Of a DNA stretch of 7,091 bases, positions 5,638-7,091 are shown piece by piece. Position 1 is the stretch's first letter, and every line of letters begins with the position of its first letter. Location of the stretch: the NCBI GenBank assembly GCA_945902255.1, contig CAMDMO010000076.1, forward strand, positions 1-7,091, given 5' to 3'. Position numbers and translations under genes: made by a program. The notes under the pieces are model-generated. The model worked only from the letters and a program-made list of their open reading frames with translations, was not told the origin of the DNA and ran no database searches. This DNA comes from Rickettsia typhi (GTDB taxonomy: Bacteria > Pseudomonadota > Alphaproteobacteria > Rickettsiales > UBA1997).

Positions 5638-7091
5638 ATGCGCACTGCTCCTTTATTGTCAATTCGCGATGCAACAATTTCTTTCGCTAAAAAAACCCTT
5701 TTCGAAGGATTGCATCTTAATTTATTTCCCCGCGACCGCATTTGCTTAATCGGTAAAAATGGCGTTGGAAAAACCACCTTAGTTAAAGCAATTTATGGCA
5801 CTTTTGATCTTGATTGTGGCGAAAGATGGATAACTCCAAATGCTAAAATTGGCTATTTATCACAATCTGAAGATTTGCCTTCAGATGTTACTGTGCTTGA
5901 TCACATCATTGGCGAATCTAAAATTAATGAACATAAATCTTACCTCGCTGATATAGTTTGCGATAATTTGCAAATCGATCCTCACGCCTTAATTCACAAT
6001 CTTTCTGGCGGACAAAAAAGAAGGGTAACTCTTGCAAAAGCTCTAGTTTTAGAGCCAGATATTTTGCTGCTTGACGAGCCAACAAACCACCTTGATTTGC
6101 ATATTATTGAGTGGTTAGAAAATTACCTACAAAGCTATAAAGGCGCTTTATTAGTAATTAGTCACGATAGAAAATTTCTTGAAAAAGTTTCGAATAAAGT
6201 TTTTTGGTTACGCTCTGGAAATATTAAAGTTAACCAACAAGGTTATGCTAATTTCGATGAATGGTCTAGTGGCATTATTGAACATGAAAAAAGAGAATTA
6301 ACTAACTTAGAAAAAAAAGTCTCTTTAGAAAGTGGCTGGTTACAGACTGGAGTAACGGGCAGAAGAAAAAGAAATATTGGCAGATTGCATTATTTAGGCG
6401 AATTAAGAAATAAATTACAGGCACAAAAACAATTGGTTTTCGCCAATTCAAAGCAAATTAAAATTGAAACTCAAAAACTAGATGAAGACGCGCCACAAGT
6501 GATTGTGTCGCTTAATAATGTTACCAAAAGTTTTGATGATAAAAAGCTAATCGATAAATTTTCACTAAAAATTTTACGCGGTGAAAAAATTGGAATTATT
6601 GGAAAAAATGGCTCTGGAAAAACAACTTTTTTAAAAATGTTACTTGGCGAAGTAAAGCCAGATTCCGGCAATGTAAAGCCAGCGCGCGACATGGAAATTT
6701 CTTACTTTGATCAACAAAGAAGTAAAATAAAACCAAAGTCAACCATCCAAGAAATTTTATGCGATAGTGGCTCTGATTATGTGCAAATTGCCAATGGAAA
6801 AACCCGCCATATTTGCGGCTATTTAAAAGATTATTTATTTGACCCAAAAGATATTACCACCCTAGCCGGAACCTTATCTGGCGGGCAACAAAATCGCTTA
6901 TTACTAGCAAAAACTCTAGCTAACCCAGGAAATTTTTTAATTCTTGATGAGCCCACTAACGATTTAGATATGGATAGCCTAGATATGTTGCAAGACTATC
7001 TAATGGCCTATCAAGGCACGCTGCTAGTGGTTAGTCACGATCGCGATTTTTTAGATAATATCGCAACTAGCATTTTAGCATTTGAGGGAGA
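5638..7091 (+). CDS. uup: Uup-type ABC-F ATPase, 3' end outside the window
   Basis: This is a duplicated ATP-binding-cassette protein of the ABC-F class without membrane segments; 484 codons are visible and no stop is reached. NBD1 has Walker A G39-K-N-G-V-G-K-T-T, signature L-S-G-G-Q (122-126), Walker B with D146-E147 in D-E-P-T-N-H-L-D, and switch H176. NBD2 has Walker A G322-K-N-G-S-G-K-T-T, signature L-S-G-G-Q (413-417), D437-E438 in D-E-P-T-N-D-L-D, and H467. Both sites look competent for ATP hydrolysis. The inter-domain linker (about 210-285) contains the basic W-L-Q-T-G-V-T-G-R-R-K-R-N (234-246) characteristic of Uup. ABC-F linkers contact tRNA and ribosome; Uup has been linked to ribosome function and to transposon excision. 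The missing part should include the end of NBD2 and, if it is a full Uup, a C-terminal coiled coil. The ATG at 5638 fits the family N-terminus; only a weak AAGAA precedes it. It diverges from the peptidase gene across 49 bp. Confidence 0.93.
   Translation, partial: MRTAPLLSIRDATISFAKKTLFEGLHLNLFPRDRICLIGKNGVGKTTLVKAIYGTFDLDCGERWITPNAKIGYLSQSEDLPSDVTVLDHIIGESKINEHKSYLADIVCDNLQIDPHALIHNLSGGQKRRVTLAKALVLEPDILLLDEPTNHLDLHIIEWLENYLQSYKGALLVISHDRKFLEKVSNKVFWLRSGNIKVNQQGYANFDEWSSGIIEHEKRELTNLEKKVSLESGWLQTGVTGRRKRNIGRLHYLGELRNKLQAQKQLVFANSKQIKIETQKLDEDAPQVIVSLNNVTKSFDDKKLIDKFSLKILRGEKIGIIGKNGSGKTTFLKMLLGEVKPDSGNVKPARDMEISYFDQQRSKIKPKSTIQEILCDSGSDYVQIANGKTRHICGYLKDYLFDPKDITTLAGTLSGGQQNRLLLAKTLANPGNFLILDEPTNDLDMDSLDMLQDYLMAYQGTLLVVSHDRDFLDNIATSILAFEG

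Noticed and set aside
6471..6847. Two overlapping open frames on the - strand
   Set aside because: Both run antisense to the second ATP-binding domain of the Uup-like gene, whose motifs fix the + strand frame.
1..7091. tRNA, rRNA, CRISPR array, insertion sequence or attachment site
   Set aside because: No cloverleaf-like sequence, spaced direct repeats, transposase motifs or terminal inverted repeats were found; the window is nearly all coding with gaps of 46 and 49 bp.

Overview
The window looks like part of a chromosome from an AT-rich, probably host-associated alphaproteobacterium. Rickettsiales or a similar intracellular lineage is my best guess. The reasons are low GC (about 27% in a typical stretch such as 2461-2520), a single-chain M16B peptidase of the size and sequence type of the rickettsial MPP-like peptidase, a Uup-type ABC-F ATPase, and a very large protein carrying a RAP domain and degenerate ankyrin-like repeats. 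The lineage is inferred from protein style; there is no rRNA or other direct marker.

Layout. (1) A giant gene on the + strand, 8-4294 (1428 codons), fills 60% of the window. Its reading frame is open to the left edge, so the true start may lie outside. It encodes an all-helical N-terminal part, a RAP-like domain (residues about 285-415), a Gly/Ala- and Pro/Ser-rich linker with degenerate repeats (about 455-605), divergent ankyrin-like helical repeats (about 640-920) and a long C-terminal region I do not recognise. (2) A 46-bp gap between convergent genes, 4295-4340, holds a strong imperfect hairpin, probably a shared terminator. (3) An M16B zinc peptidase lies on the - strand, 5588-4341. (4) A 49-bp divergent intergenic region, 5589-5637, must hold the start signals of both flanking genes. 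(5) A Uup-like ABC-F ATPase on the + strand starts at 5638 and runs off the right edge at 7091.

The two right-hand genes are ordinary housekeeping genes (protein processing; ribosome- or DNA-associated ATPase). The left-hand gene is the accessory and unusual part. Its RAP-linker-ankyrin-like arrangement, with a proline-rich segment and many Ser/Thr-Pro sites, is what one might expect of a protein meeting eukaryotic partners, but that role is only a hypothesis. Nothing in the window shows that the three genes act in one pathway. I found no tRNA, rRNA, CRISPR array, insertion sequence or attachment site.
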